Positions 36,365-47,984 are shown, counted from the first letter of the stretch. The stretch: 64,000 nt of DNA from Carex sylvatica (GCA_964058845.1 CAXKVR010000398.1:1-64000); one strand, 5' to 3'. The notes: generated from the letters alone by a model not told the origin. Numbers and translations: made by a program.

Positions 36365-36785
36365 ATAAGCAGGAATGTAAAAAAATCACACCATAACAGG
36401 AATGTCACTGCGCAACACATGCCGATTATGTGTCTCGTGATGTGATTATTCGTGTAACGTGGTCATCTTTCAGAAACTTGTCACGGTAAATCACGCAAAA
36501 GATCTGCAAGGAACGGGACATCACGTGGTCACGTGGTCACGCAATTCACATGTGATTAGAACTGTTAGATCTTGATTGAATCGTGAATTTTGAATAAACT
36601 AACTTAAATTATATATGAAAAAAATAGTTAAATTTGACCAGTCATATGTAGTCACGGTATGTCTTGATCACGGCATAACTAACGTGCCGTGGCTGTCTTT
36701 TCAAATTTGATCACGACATATCACAATATGTAAAAATATGATTTGGTCACAACACGGTACAACACACATTTTGATCCCTGTGACC
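36365..36785. mobile_element. CACG/CGTG-rich noncoding element, copy 1
   Basis: Dense in CGTGGTCACG, TCACGGTA and TGATCACGG words around an AT-rich core (AACTAACTTAAATTATATAT, GAAAAAAATAGTTAAATT). The core matches, in the opposite orientation, that of 42497-42962. No coding sequence. Element ends are approximate. Confidence 0.55.
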
Positions 36786-37023
36786 AAGTATATATTCTGA
36801 TGGCCAGGGGATTGGCGCATGGGAATATATTGTTTTTCATTATTAGGCATGAGAATCATAAATTGGTTAGGCTCAAGATCCATGACTAAAATAAATAAAC
36901 ATGAAATGCTGTTCTTTGGAGTTCTTATGCCTATACTGACACCAGCTAATCAAGAAATGGATTTGTGCTTTGGAGGTTTAAAAGGTTTTCACTTACTCGA
37001 GTTATTGTAGCATATGCTATGAT

Positions 37024-37431
37024 ATGATCATATTGGAGTAGAACTAGGGTGTTCTTAAGTTTATGAAATTTTTTGGTGAACTCAAGTCTAAAATCAATTA
37101 AATTGGTTTCAAATAACGAATCTAAACTGTTGAAACCCGTCTACCTTACGAGTGATGCGTCTACATATTAAATTTTATTAATTTTAAAATTAATTTTGCA
37201 TAGAGTCAAGTGATCAAAAAAAATTTTAAAATGAATTTATTAACCTTCTAATTTTGACCGCTTGATTTTATACTAAATTAACTCAAATATTTAAAATTTT
37301 CATATGTAGACGCATCACTCGAAAGATAAACAAGTTTCAAAAGTTCGAATTCGTCATTTGAAAAATATATTTGATATTTAATAGATTTTAGACTTGAGTT
37401 CACCTTAAGAACACCCTAGTTCTACTCATCA
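37024..37431. mobile_element. fold-back element (about 405 bp)
   Basis: GAGTAGAACTAGGGTGTTCT at the left is mirrored by AGAACACCCTAGTTCTACTC at the right. Inner parts (GAACTCAAGTCTAAAATC; GTAGACGCATCACTCG) are also mirrored, with the axis near 37225. It differs in sequence from the FB family. Confidence 0.75.
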
Positions 37432-38768
37432 TCATATTGTGTATTCATTGATTATCTTCGTTGATATCATTTTCAAATTATAAATATTTAAATCTTAAAT
37501 TTGTTTTTTCTATTATTTAGGTGGAATACAATATTAATTTGCTGCAATATTGAAATACATTTAGTCATTGATCAAATGATAAATTTGATTATTCGAAAAA
37601 TTCTTTAATCGTTACTTTGTCAAACATAAAAGGGACAATTTCATATATCCCACGTGAATTTCTATAATTACATATTTATCATTTAAAAATCTAATAACTC
37701 ATCTATTTACTCAATTAATCAAAAAATGAGATTAATTAAGTTTAAGATTATATAAAATACAATTAATAAGTTATTTAGTCGCTTCTCCTTCTCTGCCCCT
37801 TCCTCTTTTGTGCACAGATTTTCCTTCCGTCTTTTTTGGCGTAACTTCTCATTTTCATTTAAACTCTCTCATAATCTCATCTCTCCCACTTAAACTCAGA
37901 GAGAAGTGGCAACAGACTCGAATTTAAGAATTCCAACTCCAGCTTGATCATCTAAAAATAAGGTAACCGTTCCAATATTTCCAACAAAATAACTCATACT
38001 GAATTTGACGCTGATATCACAACCCGTTATCAAAGTAGTAACTGAGTTTAAGAATCTGTGTTTTGTTACTGACTCAGTTTGGAATATCTGTTTTTAATAT
38101 TTTATATTGGGTATAAAGGAGAACGGTTCTAAGGAATGAAAGAGAGGATGATAAGTTAATCCTTGATTAATTATAGTTTTAGGAAAATTAAACATAATTA
38201 GTCTAAGTTTTGGGTATATTTGATATATGCTAAAGTTATATTGGATAAATATGTGAGTTATTGGATTTTTAGATGGTAAATATGTAATTATAAAAATTTG
38301 AATGTTAAATATGTAATTTCACAGTTTTTGAGTGGTATATATTAAATTCTCCCAACATAAAACATAGCCTATCTAAGTGATAAATAAAATACATCTATAT
38401 TTTAAAATAAATACACATGAATTAAACTAATTTGATAGTATATAAAAAAAGTATCACACATATTATGTCATACAAAATAAAGACTTGATCATGTCTTCTG
38501 GTACAATGAACAGAGTACTAACTAAAATATAATAAATAAAAAATATTTATATTCCTTAGTGACGCACCATTAGAACACTTTTTATTGCATTAAAAAATTT
38601 AATTTTCACAATTTTAAATGACAAAAGTAAACTTTTTATCTTGATGAAAATCACAAGCAATGTATATGATATTTTTTGAATTTGTTCAGTGCAAGTTCAA
38701 CATGGGAGAAAAAATCAATGACTGGTTGTTATTAATTTAGTTCAGTGATCTCCATATATTAATTTTGA
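37432..38768. other. AT-rich intergenic, no gene seen
   Basis: AT-rich with no recognisable coding sequence or element ends. Short phrases such as ATTATAAAAATTTGAATGTTA suggest old repeats. Confidence 0.45.
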
Positions 38769-39176
38769 AGTAAGGGTACCATATATTGCAATATATAGAT
38801 ATTTTTGTATATTGGACTATAAATTATTGGATTTAAAATTCAAATAATCGATTCAAACCGTTCATCTTGTTCTCCATATTAATGTGTTTGGAGACCAAAT
38901 TTTACATTATTTTGGAAAAAAAAATTACTATTTTTATAGATTTATTGAAAATTATTGTTTTTTATGGTCCAGATTTGTCTAAAAAAATAACGATTTTTCA
39001 ATAAATATAAAAAAATCGTAAAAAATTTCCAAAAAATATAAAATTTGATTTTCAAATATATATTAATATGGAAAACAAGATGAACAGTTTGGATCGGCTA
39101 TTTAGACTCTAAATCCAGTTATTCATAGTTTAATGTACAAACATGCCCATACATTACAATGTATGGTAGCCTTACT
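38769..39176. mobile_element. fold-back MITE FB8, diverged copy of FB4
   Basis: Ends AGTAAGGGTACCATATATTG and AATGTATGGTAGCCTTACT. The interior follows FB4 with many substitutions, mostly to A or T, so it is an older copy. Confidence 0.75.
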
Positions 39177-39216
39177 CTTAATCTTGTATTTAAATGAACT
39201 CCAAGTGTTATAATAT

Positions 39217-39610
39217 GGCGAACAATTACTCAATGCCACTTAAAAACAAGATCAAAATTCGAGTATATTTTCTGAAATTTGGTTTTTAATGCAATTAAAA
39301 TATTATTATGATGCGTCTAAAAGGGATACTAGTTCATTACAAAATAATATAACTCTTTTTTCAACCCTATATTACTGAGATTAATATATATCAAGATTGT
39401 ATATAGCAATTATCGCGTCAAGGAATAATTACTCATTACTACTTAAAAACAAGATCAAAGATTCGAGTATATTTTCTAAAATTTGATTTTTAATGCAATT
39501 AAAATATTATTATTAGGAACTTCATTAGAAAATAATAAAACTCTATTTTCAACTCCATATTACTAGAATTAATATATACCAAGATTTTAAATAGTAATTA
39601 TCGCGTCATC
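39217..39610. repeat. tandem duplication of a ~200-bp AT-rich unit
   Basis: Unit 1 (39217-39420) and unit 2 (39421-39610) share ACTTAAAAACAAGATCAAA, TTTTTAATGCAATTAAAATA and AATTATCGCGTCA in the same order, with small indels. Confidence 0.7.
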
Positions 39611-39715
39611 GTGGAAAGGCTTAAAAAAAAAGTTATATCACTACAACTTTTAAGATATAAAAAGACTATAACGCAATTATTGTGCAACTATAAACTATTT
39701 AGAATCCAGATATAT
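39585..39715. mobile_element. small MITE, copy 1 (about 130 bp)
   Basis: TTTAAATAGTAATTATCGCG...CAACTATAAACTATTTAGAA: the ends are imperfect inverted repeats. It matches 43868-43998 (CCTAAATAGTGATCATTGCG...ACTATAACTAGCTATTTAGAA). It overlaps the second unit of the tandem duplication. Confidence 0.5.
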
Positions 39716-39751
39716 AGTAATTTATTAATAAATATGGGTGTGACCGTCATG

Positions 39752-41102
39752 CCGATATTTTTATTTTTATCCCTTTTTTAAAATATTTTAATAAAAATAA
39801 CCAGAGTTCAGCTAAAATTTTAAAAATACCCAAACCGTGGAATAAATCCACGGCCCGGAATTTAATGTCCCAGTCTCCTTCCGCCCATTCATCACCAGTT
39901 TGCAGATTCTCCTCCGGTACCTCGTTCATAAATTCAAATTCCGACTCATTTGGATCTTCCTGTACTGGTGGCGGTCTGGGGTGAGGATTTGGTTCACGCC
40001 CAGGTAAGGATGAAGGACCACCATACACGGATATAGGTGGGATAAAAGGTGGAGATTGTATTCGGGGTGGGATAAAAGGTGGAGATTGGAGTGAATTACT
40101 GTATATTTCTGGTCCTGGTTCTGGTACTGGCATTGAGATAAAAGGAATGTGTGGTTCATAATTTGATTGATAATTTTCTGCAACCGAATTTTGACCTGAA
40201 TTTCCAGCCCCTGACTCTTTGCGAATTATGCATGCAAAAACTTCGCATAATGATTCGCCAGACCTCACAACCTGCGCAATCAAGCCTCTCAATGCCCAGT
40301 CATCTCCCAATGCGATTCTGACATACTTTCCTGCTTAGACCATTCGGGCCATTATTTCTAATTCCCAGCGATTCCTATTGTAGCCGCTCACTTCATAAAT
40401 AAGCGATTGCAACTGCTCAAATGAGAAATTTTTGTCAACCCAGTACGTATTTACTGGAGGTTTGGAGTAACGTACCCTATTCTGGTCAAAAATAAATTTT
40501 CCTCCAAAATGCACTGAAATTCCAATAGGCATGGCCAATAAACTACATTCGTAAATGATAAATATTTTGTTAGTTAACTGATTTCAATTGTGAACAGTAC
40601 ATGAACAGTAACGATGTACATGAACAGTAAATACGTATACGTATATGAACAGTACATATGAATATGAACAATAAATACATAAATAAACATTAAATACGTA
40701 AATAAACAGTTGCAAAAAAACATTTATCTGATTTAGAAGCTGAATATGACGTCTCTCATTCTCTTCCTCTCTCCTTCTCCTTCTCTTCCTCTCTTTCTCC
40801 TTCTCTCATTCTTCTGTCTTCTCTCCTTCTGTCTACAAAAAACACCTTTTATAATGCAAAAAATCAAAAAAAAAAAAAATGCCGGGCCGTGGATTTATTC
40901 CGCGGTTCCGACTTTTTATTTGAGGCCGTGTATTAATTCTGTGGTTCCGATTTTTTATTTGGGACCGTGAATTTTTTCCGTGGTTTGATTTTTATTCGGA
41001 ATCGTGAATTTTTTTCACGTTTTGAATATTATTAAAATTTTCATCAGAACCTGTTATTTTTATTAAAATATTTTTTAAAATGGGTAAAAATAAAAATATC
41101 GG
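39752..41102 (-). mobile_element. deletion-derivative MULE (1351 bp, 8-bp target duplication)
   Basis: Termini CCGATATTTTTATTTTTA are mirrored at the right end. The direct repeat CCGTCATG flanks it (39744-39751 and 41103-41110). Subterminal sequence has the words AACCGTGGAATAAATCCACGG-type, the same word as the 21366-23568 element. A minus-strand coding remnant resembles the N-terminus of the MURA at 50651. The catalytic part is absent, so it depends on other copies. Its right end is only about 180 bp from the bZIP TATA box. Confidence 0.8.
39809..40538 (-). pseudogene. N-terminal fragment of a MURA transposase
   Basis: From 40538 the minus strand reads a short start with GISVHFGGKFIFDQNRVRY and FSFEQLQSLIYEVSGYNRN. 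This aligns by eye with the N-terminus of the other MULE transposase here (LYMGGKL...YYTKDA and ITFQELK-stop-IIYEKTAVNPNRY). A stop separates it from a downstream proline-rich, acidic stretch (PFIPPRIQSPPFIPPISVYG; EDPNESEFEFMNEVPEE), which corresponds to the low-complexity linker of such proteins. The DNA-binding, catalytic and SWIM domains are deleted. Coordinates of the 3' end are approximate. Confidence 0.6.
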
Positions 41103-41282
41103 CCGTCATGCGCTTTAATTCTTATATAAAAAAAATTATTGGGGGATCCAAACCATAAAATCTTATAAAACATGTACAGAATCCATTATTGTCCGTTTGT
41201 CCTGTTATTGGGCTTAGAGTTTGTTTTATGGCCATCCTCCATTTCCAACAAAATGCAGAGAACCAGAACCTTACCCTTCTTC

Positions 41283-41289
41283 TATAAAA
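41283..41289 (+). promoter_or_regulatory. TATA box of the bZIP gene
   Basis: TATAAAA in TCTATAAAAACCCC, 76 bp before the ATG. A transcription start about 30 bp further on would give a 5' leader of roughly 45-55 nt. Confidence 0.65.
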
Positions 41290-41364
41290 ACCCCATACCA
41301 CATTTCCCCTTTACTCAACGCCTCTCTTAGCACTTGAGCAGTAAAGTACCTCAATATCACAATC

Positions 41365-41835
41365 ATGCATCCAGGTGAAGTAGCCAGCGTTGCATACTTC
41401 TCTAACAACACCCCTCTCTCCTTTAATCCTCATTGCCACATGCCCCAAAATTTCACAAATCTCTTTGATCCCCTATTTGGCTTCTCATTTCCTACAGGCA
41501 GCTTCAGCAACTGCTCGACATCCTTTGAACAAGAAACACACAATCTTCAACAAGATGCTAGTATTGTTGAAGAGCGGCGAAGGCGAAGGATGGTATCCAA
41601 TCGAGAGTCTGCGAGGCGGTCCCGCATGAGGAAACAGAGACAGCTCACAGAGCTGAGGTCACAGGTGTTGCACCTGCGTAACAGGAATATGGAGCTTCTA
41701 GATGAACTGAACAAAAAGATCAGAGATTATAAGGAGATTGCCCATGAGAATTCACAGCTTACAGCAGAGAAGTCGGAGCTCGGTAAGAAGCTTGAGATGC
41801 TTAAAGAGAGGAGCAATTCTGAAGAGTTAAAGTGA
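41365..41835 (+). CDS. group S-type bZIP transcription factor (156 aa, intronless)
   Basis: A nuclear DNA-binding protein that should dimerise through its zipper and bind ACGT-core sites. Basic region at residues 71-92 with the invariant N79-x7-R87 (NRESARRSR). Leucine 97 is at the required spacing, then heptad positions L104, L111, K118, I125, L132, L139, L146: a long zipper with one break at K118. The N-terminal 65 residues are low in charge with Phe/Pro/Asn-rich sequence and no other domain. Size, intronless structure and the [20 protein letters not shown] basic region fit the small plant group S proteins such as the bZIP42/43/48 relatives. No sucrose-control upstream ORF is visible in the short leader. 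The start is the first ATG after the TATA box. A MULE ends about 260 bp upstream. Exact orthologue not assigned. Confidence 0.92.
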   Translation: MHPGEVASVAYFSNNTPLSFNPHCHMPQNFTNLFDPLFGFSFPTGSFSNCSTSFEQETHNLQQDASIVEERRRRRMVSNRESARRSRMRKQRQLTELRSQVLHLRNRNMELLDELNKKIRDYKEIAHENSQLTAEKSELGKKLEMLKERSNSEELK

Positions 41836-42496
41836 AAATTGAGGTTGAATTTAATATATAACTTATATACTATTGAGATATACTAATTTTCTCATTTTTC
41901 TGCCCTTTGGTCTGTTGGGCTGTTGTAATTTGCTATTAATCACCTTTTTTTCCATGTGGGTGATGAATGGTATTAATCATTATATGGAAGCCTTCTAATT
42001 GAAAACCAGTACATGTATAGATGGATAATAGCAATTTGAGGAATATGCTTTTTGAAAGGAGAATTTTTCCTAAAAGATATTAAAATTTCATGAAATATCA
42101 AAAGTCGCATTAGACCTGTGCCAAAGAAAAACATGCTTCTTTGAAGGGATTATCGACCTATAGTTTTGAACAAACTAGCTAATGTGTTCTGATCAGCTCG
42201 GTACCAAACTGGAACTGGTACCACAAAGTAGAAGCCTTTGCACGATGCTTCCCCTGCATTAGAAGCTTTATACAGAATGGAACATTAGGTTTTCAGGATT
42301 ATAAATGAGCTTAATTATTACTAAAATTACATGGATACAATACAATTAACTTAAGCAACTACTAATTAAAAAAGGGAGAAAATAATGAAAGAAAAAGATC
42401 CGGATAATGCAAAGGGCAAATGTGTAATTATTTTGAAACAAGCGTCAGGTGTACTAAAAGAAAGTATTGAAATGGGTTTTCATAGAGTGGAAAAAA
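41836..42496. other. 3' region of the bZIP gene and intergenic, no gene seen
   Basis: AT-rich 3' flank with possible polyadenylation signals (for example AATTTGCTATTAATC). No coding sequence. Confidence 0.5.
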
Positions 42497-42962
42497 CGTA
42501 CCGTGCCGTGCCGTGACTAACACACCGTGACTTTGGTCTCGTGCCGTGCTGTGTCGTGCCATAATCAAGTGAACAGTGACTCGTGCCGTGCCGTAACCAA
42601 AATGTCAAGGGGTGATCACGGCACGCGAATGGTCACAGCGTGACTCGCGTGCCGTGACTATTCACGTGTCGTGTCCAAACGTAACTGGTCATGTTTCTCA
42701 CGTTTAACTATTTTTTCATAATTTAAGTTAGTTTCTTCAAGATTCACCATTTGATTAAGACCTAATGGTCCTAATTACATATAACTTGCGTGATTACGTG
42801 CCGTGCCGTGCTGTGATTGGATCTTTCGCGTGCCGTGTCGTGACCAAAATATCAAGAGGTGGTCACAGCACGCGAATGATCACAGCACGCGACACGCAAA
42901 TCACAACACGGAACAATAACACGTACCGTTCCGTGACGGAACCAGCTTCGCCGTGCCATTTT
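42497..42962. mobile_element. CACG/CGTG-rich noncoding element, copy 2
   Basis: Dense in CGTGCCGTG, GTGCCGTGAC and GTCACGGCACG-type words on both sides of an AT-rich core (ATAATTTAAGTTAGTTTCTT), which is the reverse complement of the core in 36365-36785. Unusually CpG-rich for this window. No coding sequence. Confidence 0.55.
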
Positions 42963-43867
42963 TCCCACAATAGGTTTTCATCACCAAGTGACTTCTTAGG
43001 TCATGGTCCACAGTAAATTAAAAGAGAAGTTAACTTTGCAATAGAAAAAACAAAAGGAAAAAAGACAAAAAACCAAAGTTCGATTGCAGTGTTTTTATTT
43101 AAAAGTTATAGGCTTGAAATTCCAGAATTACTCGATCAATTTGATCTTGCATTTAATCTCTGTCATAATCCTGTTAAAGCAAAAGCAGAAACCCATCATT
43201 TAATTATTTTATAGATGATTGTACTATCACGCAATTCTTATTTCATGCACGTTTTGGATATCACAATAGCAAAAAATAAAGGGGCATACTGGAAACTTTC
43301 ATTGAGAGACACTGAGACAGAATGAAAGCGCCTAATCGATAAAAAGGTCGAAATATAAAGAGGAAATCCGTATAAATATTATCTGTAACTTATTATGTGC
43401 AAAGAATAGTGCCTTCCCGATTTTGTTTCTTGCAACATTGTGATTCAACATGTTTCTTTTTCTACAGAAACGCCCAATAAACTATCCTCTCTTTCTTTAT
43501 AAAGAAATAAAGAAAGAATGGAAAGCGGCTTTTGATGATGATATTGCCAATCATATACCTAATATGTTAATAAAAGGTTAATTGACATAACTAGGTGTTA
43601 GAAGTTGCCATACGCCAACTACAATCATAAGATCACCAACTTAAATTGTACAATACTAACAAATTTTTTTAATGTCCAATAGTTCAAATAAAACCTTATT
43701 TCCCGGGCGCAGTCTCGAGAGAAAAGTAACCACCGATGGAACTGTACCTTGTGTACATTATCAGACACTCTTTATGAATTTAATATGTCCCCCCACCCCC
43801 AAATCTTTTCAATGTAATTACTTATCAGGGAGCTTTCAGTTTTTGCCAATTGGTATTTTCTGGATGT
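42963..43867. other. intergenic, no gene seen
   Basis: AT-rich, no recognisable coding sequence or element ends. Confidence 0.45.
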
Positions 43868-43998
43868 ATAGATCAGATCTTAGCAAAGTCCTAAATAGTG
43901 ATCATTGCGTCATTGCGAAAAGGCTGAAAAAAACGTTATAGCACTATAGCTTTTAAGGTCCAAAAATAATATAACGCGACTATAACTAGCTATTTAGA
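43868..43998. mobile_element. small MITE, copy 2 (about 130 bp)
   Basis: CCTAAATAGTGATCATTGCG at the left and ACTATAACTAGCTATTTAGA at the right, with the same internal order as 39585-39715. Confidence 0.5.
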
Positions 43999-44189
43999 AC
44001 ACTGAATCTTAGTTTAATCTTCAATTTCCTGTTATGAAAAAAGTAAAAACACAGTTGAATACCAGAATAGCATAGCCTGGCTCATCAAGACAGGATGCCA
44101 AAATTCTCTCAATTTCAAAACTCTTTATAATATAGAAAATTACTATTTTCCCTTGGGTGTGTTGAGGGAGAACCATGTTTGCTGAATGC

Positions 44190-44385
44190 TTAATTTATGC
44201 ATTAACTCAAAAAGAAATCTTTTGAGTTAATGACCGGAGTCAATCCAACTCCTGACAAAAAAAAATAGGAGCCCTTTAATATCAGTGCGGATCTAATTCG
44301 CACGAATCTTAATACAGATCAAATGGTCGAGATGCATTAACTCAAAAGATTCCCTTTGAGTTAATACAAAGGATACGAATTCATG
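44190..44385. mobile_element. short inverted-repeat MITE, relative of 36148-36318
   Basis: TGCATTAACTCAAAAAGAAA...TTTTGAGTTAATG at the left and GCATTAACTCAAAAGATTCC...AGGATACGAATTC at the right. Internal phrase GATCAAATGGTCGAGAT. Confidence 0.5.
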
Positions 44386-44580
44386 TTTGCTACCCAATGC
44401 CTATCAGCTTCGACCCAGACAAGAAAAAAGAAATATAAAAACTAGGGACCAAATCGAACAAATTCAACATAGACAAACAAAGAAGTTTAGTGACAAATGA
44501 TATACAGACAACTAATATTCTGAAGAAAGAATAAGAATTTTTCTTAATTTTTATTTTTTTTGGTTCTATTATTAGATCAT

Positions 44581-45861
44581 CTATGGGGTCTTCTTAGAAG
44601 GCAGTTTCTTGGTAGGTGTAGTAGTGGTAGAGGTCTCAGCACCTGATGATGCTGGCACTGTAGAAGATTCTTCTAGCTTCTTTTTCTCTTCTACATGCTT
44701 CGCTGGGTTGGCAAATGCACTCGTGCATGGCCACCTACGTGACACGACGCATTACAATTACCATAGAGTTTATTTATCAATTTCTATTGTAATGATTTTG
44801 TTATTGATTGACCAATTTGTACCAGTAACAGAACACCGTTACAGTTTAAGAAATCTCTCACAGGTGCATTCGTGCTGGCTGCTGGTACCAGACCTGCCTA
44901 GAATGTTCTGGAGATCCATTATTGAAAACTTGACAAAAAAGATAAAAACTTTATGATCTGATTTATTGAGTTTGCATGTTTATTGCTTTGGTGTTTGGAA
45001 GAATACCAACTACAATGAGCCTTAGTTGTACAATAATGAAATTAAAACCATACTAAAACTGGTACTGTCTCAGTATAGATCAGGCCGGGTCGGTTTCAGA
45101 CTGCTGGTAACAGTCAAAATGTACACAACTGATTCTCCATGTAACCGATGACTGATAACAGAAAATACATACCTGCTTGATCTAATTGTTTCATCTTCAA
45201 TCTTTGTTTTTTCTTCAAATACATGGTCTGCAAGTAGTCATAAAAGCTAAAGCATAAATATTTTAACTAAACACCAAGCTGGGCAATTGAAAATTGTAGA
45301 ACTGTGTCAGTAAAGGTTAATTTTCTTTCAGTCACTGTAAGTCCACTTGGGATTATCCAAAATCAGTAAAAGTTCCAATCTTTTTTCTTCTTTTTTTAAT
45401 TTCGGTACCTCCTGTGAAGGTTTTATTGGAGAAATACTTAGCCTTCAAATGCTGAACATATTCAACCTCATGTCTCTTGAACTTTTCCTGTCTCTCCTTC
45501 TTATCCTCATCCTCCCTGCAATAATAAATTAATAGTTTCACAATTACGACTGGATCCATTCTATCTCCGATAATTAAGCGAAAATTAGCACTGTGTAAAA
45601 AAGCTAACTTACGATGAATCATTGTTTTCACCAATTAAATCAGGCATGACCTGAAATTTCGCCGTCAGGGAAACCCCATCATCCTCCTGAACCGATTAAA
45701 AGAAGGTAGTAAATCGACATATCAGGCTCTACAGTTTGACGTAGGTACCACCTGTCAGAGAGAGAGAGAGAGAGACAGACCTGATCGGGGAAAGAGATGT
45801 TTTTCTGGTGGGATTCACAAGCAACATTGGGCTTTGCCTCTGACGACTCTACCGCAGCCAT
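44581..45861 (-). CDS. conserved-looking five-exon gene of unknown function (156 aa)
   Basis: Predicted CDS: complement(join(44581..44734, 45173..45227, 45409..45515, 45613..45686, 45781..45861)), 471 bp including the stop TAG at 44581-44583. Every intron has GT-AG ends and all five exons join in frame. ATG 45861 opens MAAVESSEAKPNVACESHQK. Then an acidic stretch (QVMPDLIGENNDSSEDEDKK), a charged and probably helical segment (RQEKFKRHEVEYVQHLKAKY), FSNKTFTGDHVFEEKTKIED, and after the last splice RWPCTSAFANPAKHVEEKKK with a Ser/Thr/Lys-rich tail ending LPSKKTP. No signal peptide or membrane segment; likely soluble. I have a sense of similar plant proteins but cannot name the family, so I assign no function. 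The clean exon structure argues it is real. Confidence 0.75.
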
Positions 45862-46964
45862 GACCAAGGAACGAGCGAGGCGCCGAGGTTTTAGGAAAGC
45901 TTTGTAACAACTGACAGTCGGTCTGAATCACGGGGACGCCACCTGTCAGTGGCACGAAATAATTGGATTCGAACTGGGGTGATATGGAAATTGGGTTTAT
46001 GCGGGTCGGTTCCTATGCAACTTATCTGTATGTCAACATATATGTAACGGGTATTTGGTAAATTTTATAAAAATAAAAAAAATTCTAAAAAAAGTATAAC
46101 ATTATTTTCTTTAAAATTATTAATAAAATATCTTCGTAGATATGGGTGGAGGTAGGTATCCAATGAATGGGGATCAAAATGTCAACTACATATAAAAAAA
46201 AGAAGTTTTATGTTGGTGGGTTTTGGAAGAGAGATACAATATGTCAATATCACATGTGAGAGCAATTCTTTTAATTATAAAAAGTTTTAAAATGCTAGAA
46301 GTTCTCAAATTAATTGACTAAAAAATTATGGTAGTGATTCATATAAAATTTTTATAAAAGTATGGAGTCAATTTGAAATATCTATAGTATTTTACTATAA
46401 TTTATATTAAAAAAAACTGTACTTTATTATTGGTTTTTGAAAATAAATAGAAGTCAATTGATTCCTATTGTATCCACATACCTCTCCTGATTTGAATCAA
46501 TTGATTAATGATTAAGTAAATTAGACAGTTCCGAGAAGACATCAGGCTGATTTGGAACTTATGCCCATCGGACGTGCTCCACTTCCGTTACTTCGGGAGT
46601 TTAATCAGATTAATTTGTTTGGATTTCAGATCTTTGACAAGATCGAGTTGCAAGAGTTATTCTCTCCAACACTTACCCATGCTTTTCTTAAAGGTGAGCG
46701 GAAAATTTTTCTTGAGACTAATTAGTTTACAATATATTTAAATGCTGAAAAGCTCCACTAAAAAAATTAAAAAAAATCTTCAATGGCATAAGGTCAAGTC
46801 ATTTCTCTCATATTGTGAATCAAGGAAAAAGTATTCAGCTATGTACATCAATTATAGTTGCATTGATTATGATGTGCTCAGATTTTATCTGTTGAGATAA
46901 TATTTTCCTATTTCTTTCAATCCCGATGGCTCATGATTTTGTTGTCCATATTGTAACACTTACT
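45862..46964. other. upstream and intergenic region, no gene seen
   Basis: Immediate upstream region of the five-exon gene, then AT-rich sequence. No coding sequence recognised. Confidence 0.45.
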
Positions 46965-47190
46965 CATATTAGAAATCTGTATCCTCTCCGGTATTGCAAA
47001 GGATCACTCTCACTTTACGGTTTGAGATTAAATTTCAACCGGTTTGATATTCGGACTGCAATAAGAGATGGTATTTTTGTGCTTTGAGATTCGTGCCAAG
47101 TTAATAAGAACGGTTTAGATCTAGTAATTGTAAAAGATTCCCTTATCAGATATTGGAGAGGATGTGAATTCCTCATATTAGTCCGTGAAC
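46965..47190. mobile_element. inverted-repeat element (about 225 bp)
   Basis: CTGTATCCTCTCCGGTATTG at the left and AGATATTGGAGAGGATGTG at the right are mirrored. The phrase GGTTTAGATCTAGTAA lies inside. Its GTATCCTCT end resembles the MITE at 36148-36318. Confidence 0.5.
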
Positions 47191-47789
47191 GGCCGACTGC
47201 TCATTAGTCTGTGGCCTTAATTTAGGGCCTCAACACCGTCGATGATCTCAAGTTAATCCTTTAATTCGCTTTAAATTAATACAAAAATAAAAATCTTTAG
47301 CTTAAGTATTAGTCTCTATACTGATTTTTTGCATCGACAGAGAGAGTTTATAATTTGTAATTGTTTTTTTTAACAATGGGTTAATTTTTCATATGCCTCT
47401 CAACTTGTCTTAATTTTCTTATTTATTCCTCTAGAATTTAATATATTATATATACCTTCCAACTCTTCAACTTATTTCTTATTTCTCCTTGACAGTAAGA
47501 AAACAATAAACTCTATTAAAAAAATATTAAAAAATCATAATTAATTTTGTTTCAAAAAGAAGGGATGAAAATGCCCCTAAGAATTATGTCCTTCTTTCTT
47601 TTCGCTCTGTTGCGACTACATCCCAAATTGCTCAAGCACTCGCCTTTTTGCTTCTTGATTGTAGGCCGACCAGGTTCTTCCCACTCCAAAATGAAGAATA
47701 AATTAGATAAAACTCACCATAAAAGCAGCTGTTTCCAAAAATCCAAAACCAAAGAAATATGGATGCAGGCAGTCAGCCCCTTTGATAGA

Positions 47790-47983
47790 GTAGAGATACA
47801 AGACAGAGAGATAGAGAGAAGAGATATGCTGTGAAATGATTTATTGATTCATCAAATCTTTACAAGTCTTTACAATGCTCTTTATAACAGAGCTATAGAA
47901 GTAATACCAGTATGTGACTGGTTTGTTACAACAAACTATCTAACAGAATAGCTAACCGAATCTATAACTGTAATACCCCGCAA
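47790..47983 (-). mobile_element. copia LTR remnant
   Basis: Downstream (minus strand) of the pol fragment, a purine-rich TTGCGGGG is followed by TATTACAGTTATAGATTCGG and a stretch with GTTGTAACAAACCAGTCACA, ending near a CT-rich tract. It reads as an LTR, with TATTACAG perhaps a mutated TGTTACAG. The far end is uncertain. Confidence 0.5.
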
Positions 47984-47984
47984 G

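Noticed and set aside
47547..47834. Plus-strand ORF beside the copia fragment
   Set aside because: Overlaps the copia LTR remnant and flank. No recognisable domain and no splice or promoter context.
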